Positions 45,475 through 55,252 of a stretch of 64,000 bases of DNA are shown one piece after another (the first letter of the stretch is position 1; each line of letters begins with the position of its first letter). Origin of the DNA: Dysgonomonas gadei ATCC BAA-286. Lineage in GTDB: Bacteria; Bacteroidota; Bacteroidia; Bacteroidales; Dysgonomonadaceae. A program made the translations under genes and the position numbers. The notes under the pieces are model-generated. The model was given only the letters and a program-made list of their open reading frames with translations, was not told where the DNA came from and searched no databases. The DNA lies in assembly GCF_000213555.1 (NCBI RefSeq), contig NZ_GL891980.1:372001-436000 (forward strand), written 5' to 3'.

Positions 45475-46513
45475 TCAACTCGTTTGCTACATTCTTAGCA
45501 CGTTTTTCAGAAAGTTTTTCATTGATAGAAGGAGTACCTGTTTTCTTGTCTGCGTAACCTACAACTTTAACTTTAGCGCTAGGATTATCTTGAAGATATT
45601 TAGCTGTGTTAAAGATGCTAACTTCTTGGTTCTTGTCGATATTAGCGCTACCTAGACGGAAGAACACTACGTTAGACACGAATGAACCTTTAGTTTCAGG
45701 ACATTTAGGACAGTCTTTAGTAACAATTTTCTCAACAACTTCTGGTTTTTGGTTACGAAGTCTGTCGTTTTCCTGACGAAGTTTGTTGATCTGACCATTC
45801 AAGTCATCGATAAGACCTTGATCCATCAATAAAGCTTCAGAGAAATCAGTTTTCTTACCTACTTTGAATACCAAGCTGGCAGAAGCAGCCACCAAACCAT
45901 CATAAGAGTTTGCCCCCCCGTGGTTGAAAGCTTCTTTAAGCAACATAGCAGACAAATCGATATCCAAAGCTACTCTGTTAGAGAATTTGAATTTGTTGAT
46001 GATACCACCGTTGATAGTGAAGTTTCTTTGTTTTCCACCTGGGTGAGTGTTACCATCCAATTTGTAGTCCCAACCGATAGCACCACCGATACCTACATAA
46101 GGGATAAGGCTATAAACACGTTTTTCGTTGTACTTTCCTAGATAGTTAGTTACATCCCACATAACATCAGCTTCTACACCGAAATATTTGTTATGGATCA
46201 TGTCAGTAGCATTGTTTTGGAAATTGTGCAAAGAACCTCCTTGGAATTTCAAACGACCTCCAATATAAGGGTTGTACCATTTACCAACCTGAATAGTTGG
46301 AGCAACTGTAAGACGATTCAGGAAATCTGCATCTTTGTTGCTATCGCCTTGTACAAAATTAGCTCCAGCACCAAATCCAATAAACCAATTGTCCCAAAAA
46401 CCGTTACGCGCAAAAGTTGCTTTACGGCCAGCTTTTGTGCTAAATCCACTCTCCTGAGCAGAAATAGTAATAGCCGCAAAAACTAAAACTAAAAGTAAAC
46501 TTACTTTTTTCAT
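45362..46513 (-). CDS. ompA: OmpA-family outer-membrane protein
   Basis: 383 residues; signal peptide ending in SAQE, eight-stranded-type barrel part (about 25-220, GFGAGANFVQ, YIGGRLKFQGG), a coiled linker (INKLRQENDRLRNQ) and a C-terminal OmpA peptidoglycan-binding domain (about 275-380; SANIDKNQEVSIFNTAKYL, SEKRAKNVANELIKKY). Start at 46513 chosen for a normal signal peptide. The gene is 35 bases after fcl and has no terminator before the overlapping DUF5606 gene. Confidence 0.92.
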   Translation of the reverse strand: MKKVSLLLVLVFAAITISAQESGFSTKAGRKATFARNGFWDNWFIGFGAGANFVQGDSNKDADFLNRLTVAPTIQVGKWYNPYIGGRLKFQGGSLHNFQNNATDMIHNKYFGVEADVMWDVTNYLGKYNEKRVYSLIPYVGIGGAIGWDYKLDGNTHPGGKQRNFTINGGIINKFKFSNRVALDIDLSAMLLKEAFNHGGANSYDGLVAASASLVFKVGKKTDFSEALLMDQGLIDDLNGQINKLRQENDRLRNQKPEVVEKIVTKDCPKCPETKGSFVSNVVFFRLGSANIDKNQEVSIFNTAKYLQDNPSAKVKVVGYADKKTGTPSINEKLSEKRAKNVANELIKKYNIDSNRVTVEWKGDTVQPYAENAWNRVAIFVAQ

Positions 46514-46548
46514 AATCAATCTTTTAAATTATAATTAAACACTATTTA

Positions 46549-47649
46549 TTAATCTACTATATATTTATTGTACCACGAATACATCCGGTTTAAACCTTCT
46601 TCTACTTCAACCTTATGTTTCCATCCCAATGAATTCAACTTAGAGACATCTGACAATTTTCTCATAGTTCCATCAGGTTTTTCTGTATTAAACCACAGCT
46701 TTCCTGAAAAATCCACTATTCTTTTTATAATATTCGCGACATCTTTTATCGATATTTCAACACCTGCCCCCACATTAATATGTGTATTTCGGATTTCTTT
46801 ACCTTCTATAACACTAATTAAGTCTAAAAAGTTTACAGACTCCATTACAAAAACAGTTGCATCAGCCATTTCATCACTCCAGAGAAATTCCCGCATAGGT
46901 TTTCCTGAGCCCCATAACTCAACCTGAACATCAGGTCCAACTTTCTTAACACCATATTTAGACATAACATTAAGAATCTCTGCTTCTGAAGACTTTCCTG
47001 TTGTACCTTCTATCGGGCGTAAGTCAAAATCTTTCCTTATGATATCCCAGGCATTTGCTTCGAGACACTTCCCTAAGTGAATCTTGCGAATCATGGCAGG
47101 CAGGACATGTGATGTTTCCAAATTAAAATTATCATTCGGTCCGTACAGATTTGTGGGCATTACAGCTATAAAATTTGTATTATACTGAATGTTATAACTC
47201 TCACACATTTTTAATCCTGCGATTTTCGCTATAGCATACGGTTCGTTCGTATATTCCAAAGGCCCTGTCAGCAGAGCGTTTTCAGACATCGGCTGAAATG
47301 CTTCTTTGGGATAAATACAAGAACTGCCCAAAAATACTAATTTTTTCACATTATTTACATATGATTGATGAATAACATTATTCTGAATCATCAAATTTTC
47401 ATATATAAACTGGCCGCGATATGTATTATTAGCCACTATACCCCCAACTTTAGCTGCTGCTAAAAAGACGTATTCAGGTTTTTCTTTTGCAAAAAAATCG
47501 GCAACTTCCGCTTGACTAGTCAGATCAAGTTCTGCATGGGTTTTTAATATAAAATTAGCATACCCTTTTTCCTTCAGATTCCTGAGAATTGCAGAGCCAA
47601 CTAACCCTCTGTGTCCGGCTATATATATTTTATCGTCTTTTTTTATCAT
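46549..47649 (-). CDS. fcl: GDP-L-fucose synthase
   Basis: 366 residues; epimerases/reduces GDP-4-keto-6-deoxymannose to GDP-L-fucose. N-terminal Rossmann motif GHRGLVGSAI (about 12-21), catalytic Ser in LGSSCIYP (about 107-114) and YxxxK in EYTNEPYAIAKIAGLKMC (about 133-150). Contains a Bacteroidetes insertion (PIEGTTGKSSEAEILNVMSK, about 212-231). 20 bases after gmd; provides fucose donors for surface glycans. Confidence 0.95.
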   Translation of the reverse strand: MIKKDDKIYIAGHRGLVGSAILRNLKEKGYANFILKTHAELDLTSQAEVADFFAKEKPEYVFLAAAKVGGIVANNTYRGQFIYENLMIQNNVIHQSYVNNVKKLVFLGSSCIYPKEAFQPMSENALLTGPLEYTNEPYAIAKIAGLKMCESYNIQYNTNFIAVMPTNLYGPNDNFNLETSHVLPAMIRKIHLGKCLEANAWDIIRKDFDLRPIEGTTGKSSEAEILNVMSKYGVKKVGPDVQVELWGSGKPMREFLWSDEMADATVFVMESVNFLDLISVIEGKEIRNTHINVGAGVEISIKDVANIIKRIVDFSGKLWFNTEKPDGTMRKLSDVSKLNSLGWKHKVEVEEGLNRMYSWYNKYIVD

Positions 47650-47669
47650 TTATTATCTACCGTTCCTCC

Positions 47670-48824
47670 TTACTCAAAGTAATTCAAAATCCGATATCCA
47701 CCATTTTTCAAGAACTCCTCTTTTTTCATCAGCTCAATATCATGAACTACCATATCCTGGCAAAGAGCCTTAAGATCATAGGTTGGTTCCCATCCTAGCT
47801 TAGTTCTGGCTTTAGTATTATCTCCAATCAATATTTCAACTTCTGTGGGACGAAAATAGGCCGGATCAACACCGACTACAACTTCTCCTACTCTTTTCTT
47901 AAAGGAAGATAAATATTCTTCACCAACTACTTTTGAGAAAACATCGTCATTTATACTAACGATATAACCTTCTTCTTTTTCATTTTCTCCCTTAAATTCC
48001 ACTTCAACACCCAACTCCATAAATGACATTTTTATAAAGTCCCGGATTGTTGTGGTTACTCCTGTGGAAATTACATAATCATCGGGAGTATCTTGCTGAA
48101 GAATGAGATACATCGCTTTTATATAGTCCTTAGCATGCCCCCAGTCTCTTTTGCTAGATAAATTCCCCATGTATACTTTCTTCTGAAGCCCGAGAGCTAT
48201 ACGGGAAACAGCACGGGTAACCTTTCTTGTTACAAAAGTTTCACCTCTCAATGGAGATTCATGGTTGAACAGAATGCCATTGCTGGCATGCATACCATAT
48301 GCCTCCCTATAGTTTACAGTAATCCAATACGCATACAATTTTGCAACTGCATAAGGACTTCTAGGGTAAAACGGCGTTGTTTCTTTCTGCGGTATCTCCT
48401 GCACCAATCCATACAATTCGGATGTTGATGCCTGATATATCCTGGTTTTTTCTGTCAGGTCTAATAAACGAACCGCTTCTAAAATCCTGAGTGGACCTAT
48501 CCCATCGGCATTAGCTGTATATTCAGGAGTATCGAAACTAACCTTTACATGACTCATCGCTGCAAGATTATAGATCTCATCAGGCTGAACATCACCGATA
48601 ATACGAGTAAGATTCATACTATCCGTCATATCTCCATAATGAAGTATCATATTTCGGTTCTCATCATGCGGATCTTGATACAAATGGTCTATACGATCTG
48701 TATTAAACAAAGATGATCTTCTTTTAATACCATGGACTGTATACCCCTTTTTTATCAAATATTCAGATAGATATGCTCCATCCTGTCCTGTAACGCCTGT
48801 GATGAGTGCAACTTTTTTGCTCAT
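47670..48824 (-). CDS. gmd: GDP-mannose 4,6-dehydratase
   Basis: 384 residues. Rossmann GVTGQDGAYL (about 10-19), HYGDMTDS (about 63-70), catalytic STSELYG (about 130-136) and YxxxK in YPRSPYAVAKLYAYWI. First committed step to GDP-fucose. First gene of gmd-fcl(-ompA), with a promoter at 48928-48957. Confidence 0.96.
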   Translation of the reverse strand: MSKKVALITGVTGQDGAYLSEYLIKKGYTVHGIKRRSSLFNTDRIDHLYQDPHDENRNMILHYGDMTDSMNLTRIIGDVQPDEIYNLAAMSHVKVSFDTPEYTANADGIGPLRILEAVRLLDLTEKTRIYQASTSELYGLVQEIPQKETTPFYPRSPYAVAKLYAYWITVNYREAYGMHASNGILFNHESPLRGETFVTRKVTRAVSRIALGLQKKVYMGNLSSKRDWGHAKDYIKAMYLILQQDTPDDYVISTGVTTTIRDFIKMSFMELGVEVEFKGENEKEEGYIVSINDDVFSKVVGEEYLSSFKKRVGEVVVGVDPAYFRPTEVEILIGDNTKARTKLGWEPTYDLKALCQDMVVHDIELMKKEEFLKNGGYRILNYFE

Positions 48825-48927
48825 ATAAATTACTTAATAAATAACTTATTAAGATTTACTATTTCAATAATTATTTCTTTAACTCTATAAATCTAAGTCC
48901 AGTTATCCAAACAGAACATACAAGCCA

Positions 48928-48957
48928 CAAAGATATAGTTTTTTTAACTAATACAAA
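48928..48957 (-). promoter_or_regulatory. probable gmd promoter
   Basis: Minus strand TTTG (48954-48957), 18 bases, TATCTTTG (48928-48935). The spacer is one base short of the usual 19-20. Start site about 48921, giving a leader near 100 bases. Confidence 0.55.
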
Positions 48958-48987
48958 TAAAAATATCTTTATTTTGGTGAAAAAACT

Positions 48988-50184
48988 TCATTTTTCTTCT
49001 TTCAGGCTGGTATTGAAATCAATCCCTGCGACTAAAGCATAGCGTTTTATTACCACTCCTTTCTCATCTAATAAAAAGAATGTAGGAGTGCTCATTATTC
49101 CATATCCGACAAAGTTAACACCGGCAAAGCCCTTATAATCACAGAGCTTGTCAGAATCAGGCCATGGAAAATGCTTTACATCTTCGGCAAACAGATCCTT
49201 ATTTGTATCCGAGGATATGGACACTATGCGGATATTTTGTTCCTTTAGTCTTGGATAATCACTTATCAATCGTTCTATTTGAGTATGACAATTCTCACAA
49301 TCGGGCTGATAGAAAACTAATAGTGTACGGTTATATCCGGCTTCTGTTAACGACGGCGACAAACCCTCCAAAACCGGAGCGGGTGTTCCTTTGCGAACTT
49401 TAGCTAATGCAAATGCATCAAATATCCGACCTTGCGGAACAGCTATTCTCCCCGATTCTTCTATATAAGGTACTATAATATCAAAAGCATCATCCCATCC
49501 GTATTGTTCGGCAATAAGAATTAAATTATCAGCGAGATGCTCAAAAGCCTCTTGTGATTTTATACGTTTCATCAGACGTACCATATCTTCGGCCATCAAC
49601 TGCTGATCGGCTGTCAAACGGGTCAATCCGTCTATAATATTATACCATATACCGCTGGAGTAGAGCTTATCCACATCGAGCTGATTTAACGCATACAAGC
49701 GGGCATTAGCTTTATCCATAAGGCTTCCGCCCTGAGTAATCAGCCTGTTCAATTGCTGCATATAACGAACCAATCCGATAAAAGATGAAGCATAGAGCGT
49801 TGTATCCTGAACCGGCCGGGCCCCTTCTTGTATCACAGAATATAAATATTCATTTTCCGGGGAATTTTTGAATATATATTTCTGATCGGAGGCTTGCTCT
49901 ACGCTAAAATCTTCATTATTAACAATTATATTTAATGGCATAGCATCTTTTATCTGAAGCGATCCCATGCCCACATAATATTTTTCTTCTTCAGGTATGT
50001 TAATTATCACATCACCGGCAAACGAAAATGTCCCTCTTTGAATAGTATCTTGCTTTATACCTTTACTCAGGATAAATGCATATTCCTTATTTGACTGTTC
50101 GGGTAGCGATATATTTATTTTCTGAGCGCTCACCGCAAAAGTAATCAGATAACCTAAACACAATATCGATAGTTTCTTATTCAT
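48988..50184 (-). CDS. TlpA/thioredoxin-like protein with DUF5106-type N-terminus
   Basis: 398 residues, exported (signal peptide ending VSAQ). The N-terminal half (about 20-265) is helical/beta and matches the domain that precedes TlpA-like folds in Bacteroidetes. The C-terminal 130 residues are a thioredoxin fold with the redox motif CENC in FYQPDCENCHTQIE (about 297-306) and FFLLDEKGVVIKRYA. Probably a periplasmic thiol-disulfide oxidoreductase. Single gene unit. Confidence 0.82.
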   Translation of the reverse strand: MNKKLSILCLGYLITFAVSAQKINISLPEQSNKEYAFILSKGIKQDTIQRGTFSFAGDVIINIPEEEKYYVGMGSLQIKDAMPLNIIVNNEDFSVEQASDQKYIFKNSPENEYLYSVIQEGARPVQDTTLYASSFIGLVRYMQQLNRLITQGGSLMDKANARLYALNQLDVDKLYSSGIWYNIIDGLTRLTADQQLMAEDMVRLMKRIKSQEAFEHLADNLILIAEQYGWDDAFDIIVPYIEESGRIAVPQGRIFDAFALAKVRKGTPAPVLEGLSPSLTEAGYNRTLLVFYQPDCENCHTQIERLISDYPRLKEQNIRIVSISSDTNKDLFAEDVKHFPWPDSDKLCDYKGFAGVNFVGYGIMSTPTFFLLDEKGVVIKRYALVAGIDFNTSLKEEK

Positions 50185-50205
50185 TCTATTTTTATAAGGC
50201 TTGAG

Positions 50206-51639
50206 TTATAACAACGGGGAGAACAACCGCATAACCGATTCTTTAAATTTCTCAAATCTCGACCTCTTATCCCACTCTTCGGCCGATAACAGAGAGGATT
50301 GCTCCATATCTCTGAAAAATATATCCTTTGCCGCATCACAAGTATTTTCATTATATATAAATGCGTCTATTTCAAAATTATGCTCAAAACTCCGCACATC
50401 CATATTTGCCGAACCGGTTATCGTCAGAGAATTATCAATAACCATCAACTTTGAATGCAGGAATCCGGCTTCATAGAAAAACACACTTACTTTTGCATCC
50501 AGTACATCCTTCAGGTATGACATAGATGCGATATGCACAAATGTAGTATCTGAATGCCGCGGAAGCATCAGCCTTACATCTACTCCTCGCATCGATGCCA
50601 TCTGAAGAGCGAGCAATAATGCATCGGTTGGTACAAAATAAGGAGTTTGAATATAAATGCATTCCTTTGCATTGGATATCGCCTGCAAAATGCCGAGATG
50701 AATATCTTTAAACGGGCCTACGGGCCCACTGGTAACAAGTTGTATCAGATTATCGCCCTTACTTTCCAAAACAGGGTAATATGTATCGGAAGCCAGAAAT
50801 TCTTTACGGGAAGAGTACCAGTCTATCAGAAAAGATGTCTGTAATCCGGCTACAGCCTTACCTTCTATCTTAATATGACTGTCGCGCCAAGTCCCGAAGC
50901 TCACCCCGTTAATATATCTGTCGGCAATATTCATTCCTCCAACAAATCCTACTTTACCGTCTATAACTACAATTTTTCTGTGATTACGATAGTTAACCCG
51001 GCTGGTTAAAAACTTAAATGCCACTTTAAGGAACGGCTGGACTTCAATGCCCTGCACCTGCATTTCCTTAAAAAAGCGACGTTTAGCTTTCCATGATCCC
51101 ACATCGTCATATATAAGACGCACCTCTACACCTTCTGCTGCTTTACGCACAAGAATATCACGGGTTTTCCGGCCTATCTCATCGTCAAGGAAAATATAAT
51201 ACTGTATATGGATGTGCTTCCGTGCTTTTTCAAGTTCTTCGAAAAGGGCATCAAATTTTGCTATACCACTCGAATAAAAAATAACATTACTCCCCCCGTA
51301 TAAGGGTGCGCCCTTTAATCTGTTCAGAAGATTTACCAATCCTTTTTGTTCGGCGGGCGGATTCAATGTCTCGAGTAATTCTTTGCGGCCTATAGAACGG
51401 CGGTTAAGCTTCTTGTACATCTTATGGGAGATAAGGCGCTGTTTGCGACTATCCTCTCCAAAAAAATAATAGATAATGAGTCCGACCAAAGGCAGTAGCA
51501 ACAAGATAAGCACCCATGAAATAGTTTTCAAGGGATTCCTGTTTTCCGAGATGACAACTATCATCGTACCTAATGCTGTAACTACATACAGAATTTGGAA
51601 AATAAGAATTAAATTATCTGCAGCTTCCATCGATTCCAT
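50206..51639 (-). CDS. cls: cardiolipin synthase
   Basis: 477 residues: two N-terminal transmembrane helices (about 5-58), then two phospholipase D motifs, NHRKIVVIDGKVGFVGG (HxKxxxxD, about 216-232) and LHSKLMVIDNSLTITGS (about 393-409). Condenses phosphatidylglycerol to cardiolipin. Stop lies 21 bases from the 50184 gene start, so the genes could be one unit. Confidence 0.93.
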   Translation of the reverse strand: MESMEAADNLILIFQILYVVTALGTMIVVISENRNPLKTISWVLILLLLPLVGLIIYYFFGEDSRKQRLISHKMYKKLNRRSIGRKELLETLNPPAEQKGLVNLLNRLKGAPLYGGSNVIFYSSGIAKFDALFEELEKARKHIHIQYYIFLDDEIGRKTRDILVRKAAEGVEVRLIYDDVGSWKAKRRFFKEMQVQGIEVQPFLKVAFKFLTSRVNYRNHRKIVVIDGKVGFVGGMNIADRYINGVSFGTWRDSHIKIEGKAVAGLQTSFLIDWYSSRKEFLASDTYYPVLESKGDNLIQLVTSGPVGPFKDIHLGILQAISNAKECIYIQTPYFVPTDALLLALQMASMRGVDVRLMLPRHSDTTFVHIASMSYLKDVLDAKVSVFFYEAGFLHSKLMVIDNSLTITGSANMDVRSFEHNFEIDAFIYNENTCDAAKDIFFRDMEQSSLLSAEEWDKRSRFEKFKESVMRLFSPLL

Positions 51640-51708
51640 TGGCTCACAAATAGCTTATAGCACCAAAGTTATAATAAAATATGAGTTCTAGGCATTAACC
51701 TTTTAAAT

Positions 51709-52101
51709 TTAATCGTTATTGTCGAGGCGATGAAGAATATCTTCACGCAGAACGACCCTATCCCAAGAGTAGGAGACATCTGTATTTTGCAAATACTCGA
51801 TAAGAACAAGAGCTTTTTGCAGGTCTGCCTTATTCCTCTCCTCCGACAAATCATATTGCATCATCAAGAGTTTCGGATACTGTTCCAGCAAATCTCTGTC
51901 ATTTATCTTTTCTATCAATATATCTGAGTCGTCAGTAATTGATGTACGAAAATTGGTGGAAAAGAAAGTAAAGCATTCGTTCAATATACCTTTCTGCTCC
52001 GAATCGCTCAGCTTCTCCCTGTTGTCTGTAAGTTGCTGCAACTTCTTCATGAATTCTTCGAGAAGCCGCATTAAAAAATCTTTCCTCCGTTGTTGTAGCA
52101 T
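51709..52101 (-). CDS. hypothetical helical protein
   Basis: 130 residues, almost all predicted helix, rich in Leu, Glu, Lys and Gln (LLEEFMKKLQQLTDNREKLS; FFSTNFRTSITDDSDILIEK; ADLQKALVLIEYLQNTD). No recognised motif. It lies 7 bases after the DUF2809-like gene and is probably part of the unit from rsgA or from 52474 onward. Function unknown. Confidence 0.7.
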   Translation of the reverse strand: MLQQRRKDFLMRLLEEFMKKLQQLTDNREKLSDSEQKGILNECFTFFSTNFRTSITDDSDILIEKINDRDLLEQYPKLLMMQYDLSEERNKADLQKALVLIEYLQNTDVSYSWDRVVLREDILHRLDNND

Positions 52102-52108
52102 AACCTGA

Positions 52109-52474
52109 TCATTTTTCTCTGTCTATCAAATAACAAATGACTCCTCCAATCGTATAACAGAGTATATCCATCCAACTGAATGAGGAACCGATAACTACAC
52201 GCATTATTTTATTATCCTGCATACCCAGCACTTCTACCAAATGGAAGTATTGCCCTATTTCTACAAGGTAAGCAAATAAAACGACACCTGTAATTATATA
52301 AACAGCTTTCGTTTCTACAAAGGTCTTTACAAAATAATACATAAGAATAACAACCAGAATATCTCCCCCATATGGACGAATGAAGCTGTCATCTACAAAT
52401 TTTGCGATAAGTACCTCTATTACAAATATAATAAGAAAAATGATAAAAGACTTTAGGTCGAATCTCCATTTCAT
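52109..52474 (-). CDS. DUF2809-type small membrane protein
   Basis: 121 residues with four predicted transmembrane helices: about 10-28 (FIIFLIIFVIEVLIAKF), 34-52 (GDILVVILMYYFVKTFV), 56-80 and 95-117 (WMDILCYTIGGVICYLI). Charged residues RPYGGD between helix 1 and 2 match DUF2809. Unknown function. Confidence 0.82.
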   Translation of the reverse strand: MKWRFDLKSFIIFLIIFVIEVLIAKFVDDSFIRPYGGDILVVILMYYFVKTFVETKAVYIITGVVLFAYLVEIGQYFHLVEVLGMQDNKIMRVVIGSSFSWMDILCYTIGGVICYLIDREK

Positions 52475-52544
52475 ATGTGTCAGGTTATTTTGATGGAATG
52501 CAAATATGACAAATTTTTAATGCTCCATTATTTAATGCATCAGG

Positions 52545-53471
52545 CTATTTCCTGTATTTCTCGTCAGCCTCCTCTTCCATCATATTCAGATACGACTTAT
52601 AACGACTTTCACTTATATAATGCTTTTCGACAGCAGCCCTCACCGCACAGTCCGGTTCATTGATATGAATACAGTTGTGAAAACGGCAGTCTTTCGAGAA
52701 CTTGAAAATATCGGGGAAGAAATGAAAAATCTCGTCCTTCTCCATATCCACCGTGCCAAAACCTTTAATACCGGGAGTATCTATTATAAAACCGCCCTGA
52801 GATAGTTCTATCATTTCGGAAAAGGTGGTTGTATGCATCCCTTTGCCATGATATCCGGATATCGCTCCGGTCTTCAGGCCTGTATTGGGGATAAGGGTAT
52901 TAATCAGAGTAGACTTCCCGACACCTGAATGTCCGGAAAACAAAGTTATCTTCCCTTTTATCTTTTCTTGCAGGGCTTCTATTCCGTCTTTTTCTAAAGC
53001 TGATATTTTGAGACCCGGATAACCTATATGATTGTATAAATCAATCAGGGCATCCATATACTCTGTCTCTTCCTCTGTATAGACATCCGTTTTGTTAAAT
53101 ATAAGATTCACGGGAACCCGGTAGGCTTCTGCCGATGCCAAAAAACGGTCGATAAAGACTGTGGATGTCACCGGATGATTGATTGTAACGATAAGAAAGC
53201 ACAGGTCTATGTTCGCTGCCAGGATATGGGATTGCTTTGATAAATTGGAAGAACGGCGGATAATATAATTCTTCCGATCTTCTATTTCGGTTATCAGAGC
53301 GGTACCCTCATTGTTTTCAACAATGCTGACCCTGTCCCCTACTGCGATAGGATTGGTACTGCGTATACCCTTCAGGCGAAAGTTTCCTTTTACCTTACAT
53401 TCGATATTTTTACCGTCATCTGTACGTACCAGATACCAACTACCCGTATTTTTTATTACAAGACCATTCAT
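52545..53471 (-). CDS. rsgA: ribosome small-subunit-dependent GTPase RsgA
   Basis: 308 residues; late 30S maturation GTPase with circularly permuted G motifs. OB domain about 1-70; G4 FNKTDVY (about 120-126), G1 SGHSGVGKSTLIN (about 176-188), G3 DTPGIKGFG (about 222-230), then a zinc-binding CRFHNCIHINEPDC cluster (about 262-275). Preceded by the frr/pyrH genes on the same strand. Confidence 0.95.
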   Translation of the reverse strand: MNGLVIKNTGSWYLVRTDDGKNIECKVKGNFRLKGIRSTNPIAVGDRVSIVENNEGTALITEIEDRKNYIIRRSSNLSKQSHILAANIDLCFLIVTINHPVTSTVFIDRFLASAEAYRVPVNLIFNKTDVYTEEETEYMDALIDLYNHIGYPGLKISALEKDGIEALQEKIKGKITLFSGHSGVGKSTLINTLIPNTGLKTGAISGYHGKGMHTTTFSEMIELSQGGFIIDTPGIKGFGTVDMEKDEIFHFFPDIFKFSKDCRFHNCIHINEPDCAVRAAVEKHYISESRYKSYLNMMEEEADEKYRK

Positions 53472-53487
53472 ATATCAATTAGCAAAT

Positions 53488-53569
53488 AAGCAGATTCGGA
53501 GATTAGCAAATTAGTAAATTTTAAACTCGATTTGCTCATTTCCGAATCTGCTAATCTCCGAATTTGCTT
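53488..53569 (-). repeat. 25-bp inverted repeat between frr and rsgA
   Basis: 53488-53512 and 53545-53569 are inverted copies (23 of 25 bases) with a 32-base spacer, made of AGCAAATTCGGAGATTAGCA-like octamer-based units. Not followed by a T-run, so it is not a standard terminator; it could fold in the frr-rsgA message. Confidence 0.7.
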
Positions 53570-53575
53570 ATTATT

Positions 53576-54139
53576 TTACACTGTCAATATTTCTTTTTCT
53601 TTCAAAGCAAATACATCGTCGATTTTCTTAATGTATTTATCGTGGAGTTTCTGCATGTCATTTTCAGCATCCTTAGCCATATCTTCTGCAACCCCGTCTT
53701 TTACCGACTTCTTGATTGAATCGATAGCATCACGGCGCGCATTACGGATACTTACTTTTGCGTCTTCAGCTTCTTGCTTGGCTTGTTTTACCAGTTGCTT
53801 ACGCCGCTCTTCGGTCAAAGGAGGAATAGACAGGCGGATAATCTCCCCGTTGTTATCAGGAGTAATACCCACGTCGGAGTTAAGAATAGCTTTCTCCACC
53901 TCTTTCAGCATTTGTTTTTCCCATGGTTGAATGACAATAGTCCGCGCATCCGGTGTATTAATAGCTGCTACGCCGCTAAGTGGGGTAAGTGAACCATAAT
54001 ATTCAAGTTTTATCCCATCCAGAATATGGGGATTTGCTTTTCCCGCACGTATACGGGATAGAGTTTCATCAAGAAACTCTACAGAAGCCTGCATTTTCTC
54101 TTCTGCTTTTTGTCCGATTTGTTTTAGGTCTGCTGCCAT
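53576..54139 (-). CDS. frr: ribosome recycling factor
   Basis: 187 residues, standard RRF length (about 185). Signature sequences LSRIRAGKANPHILDG (about 28-43), YYGSLTPLSGVAAINTPDAR and PPLTEERRKQLVKQAKQ (about 106-122). With EF-G it splits post-termination ribosomes. Downstream of pyrH, 93 bases away, in the common pyrH-frr order. Confidence 0.97.
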   Translation of the reverse strand: MAADLKQIGQKAEEKMQASVEFLDETLSRIRAGKANPHILDGIKLEYYGSLTPLSGVAAINTPDARTIVIQPWEKQMLKEVEKAILNSDVGITPDNNGEIIRLSIPPLTEERRKQLVKQAKQEAEDAKVSIRNARRDAIDSIKKSVKDGVAEDMAKDAENDMQKLHDKYIKKIDDVFALKEKEILTV

Positions 54140-54232
54140 AATTTATATTTCAAGATTTAATAATTTCAAGATTTGCAAAATAAGATTGTAATTTATAGTC
54201 ATCTTTTTAGGGAGATCAGAGATACTAAGTAT

Positions 54233-54943
54233 CTACGCATGCACATAAGTACCTATATTCTCGCCTTTCATCAGCCGTTCCAGATTACCCGGAGTATCCA
54301 TATCGAAGACAACAATAGGCAAATTATTTTCTTTACACATCACGGTAGCTGTCATATCCATAACTTTCAGCCCGCGAGTGTAAACTTCGTCATACGATAT
54401 ACGTTCAAATTTAGTCGCAGTCGGGTCTTTCTCCGGGTCTGCCGTATATACGCCGTCTACACGTGTTCCTTTAAGCATAACGTCAGCTTCTATTTCTATT
54501 CCCCGCAGCGACGAGCCTGTATCTGTAGTAAAGAATGGATTTCCTGTGCCGCATGAAAGAATAACAACTTCGCCGTTTTCCATAGACTCTATTGCTTTCC
54601 ATTTGCTGTAGATCTCACCGATAGGCTCCATCCTGATAGCGGTCAGAACTCTGGCTTTTTGACCGATAGCAACCAATGCCGAGCTTAAAGCCAGACTATT
54701 GATAACTGTCGCCAACATACCCATCTGGTCGCCTTTCACTCTGTCGTAACCTTTCGAGGCCCCACTCAATCCGCGAAAAATATTTCCTCCTCCTATAACA
54801 ATGCTGATTTGGATGCCCATATCAGCGACAGATTTTATCTGCTCGGCATAAGAGTTCAACCGGTTAACATCTATACCATATTGCTGGTCACCCATTAGGG
54901 ATTCACCGCTTAACTTCAGGAGTATTCTTCCGTATTTTGCCAT
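54233..54943 (-). CDS. pyrH: UMP kinase
   Basis: 236 residues, amino-acid-kinase fold; makes UDP from UMP. LKLSGESLMG (about 8-17), VIGGGNIFRGL (about 50-60), and AEIEADVMLKGTRVDGVYTAD-type region (about 150-170; DVMLKGTRVDGVYTADPEKD). Minus-strand TATCTTTG box at 55022-55029 is a likely promoter. Second gene order: pyrH, frr, rsgA. Confidence 0.96.
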   Translation of the reverse strand: MAKYGRILLKLSGESLMGDQQYGIDVNRLNSYAEQIKSVADMGIQISIVIGGGNIFRGLSGASKGYDRVKGDQMGMLATVINSLALSSALVAIGQKARVLTAIRMEPIGEIYSKWKAIESMENGEVVILSCGTGNPFFTTDTGSSLRGIEIEADVMLKGTRVDGVYTADPEKDPTATKFERISYDEVYTRGLKVMDMTATVMCKENNLPIVVFDMDTPGNLERLMKGENIGTYVHA

Positions 54944-55252
54944 ATTTCATTTTTTATACATGCAAATCTAGCACAATTTACTAAATTATGAAAACGAGCT
55001 TGAATAACAATTCACAAAAGACAAAGATAATTCTGTCTTGCGAGTTTCCTTGTTTTCCTTAAAAATAAAATTATTGGATGAAAAACAAAAGAAAGTATTC
55101 GTTTTTTTATTCTTTCAAAACATCAGGACAAGCTACACATGGGTTTTATCTTTTTGGGAGAAGTTTATCTATGTATTTTGAAGTATACTAGTTTACAAGA
55201 AAAAGAGTTCTTTGAAAAAATGATTAGTAAATTAGCATATTAGCATATTAGT
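54944..55252. other. intergenic DNA upstream of pyrH, with the left part of repeat copy C
   Basis: 54944-55170 is A+T-rich and holds the pyrH promoter box. From about 55181 the sequence (GAAGTATACTAG onward) matches the inverted end of the 36-kb repeat, up to the insertion point at 55252. Confidence 0.6.
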
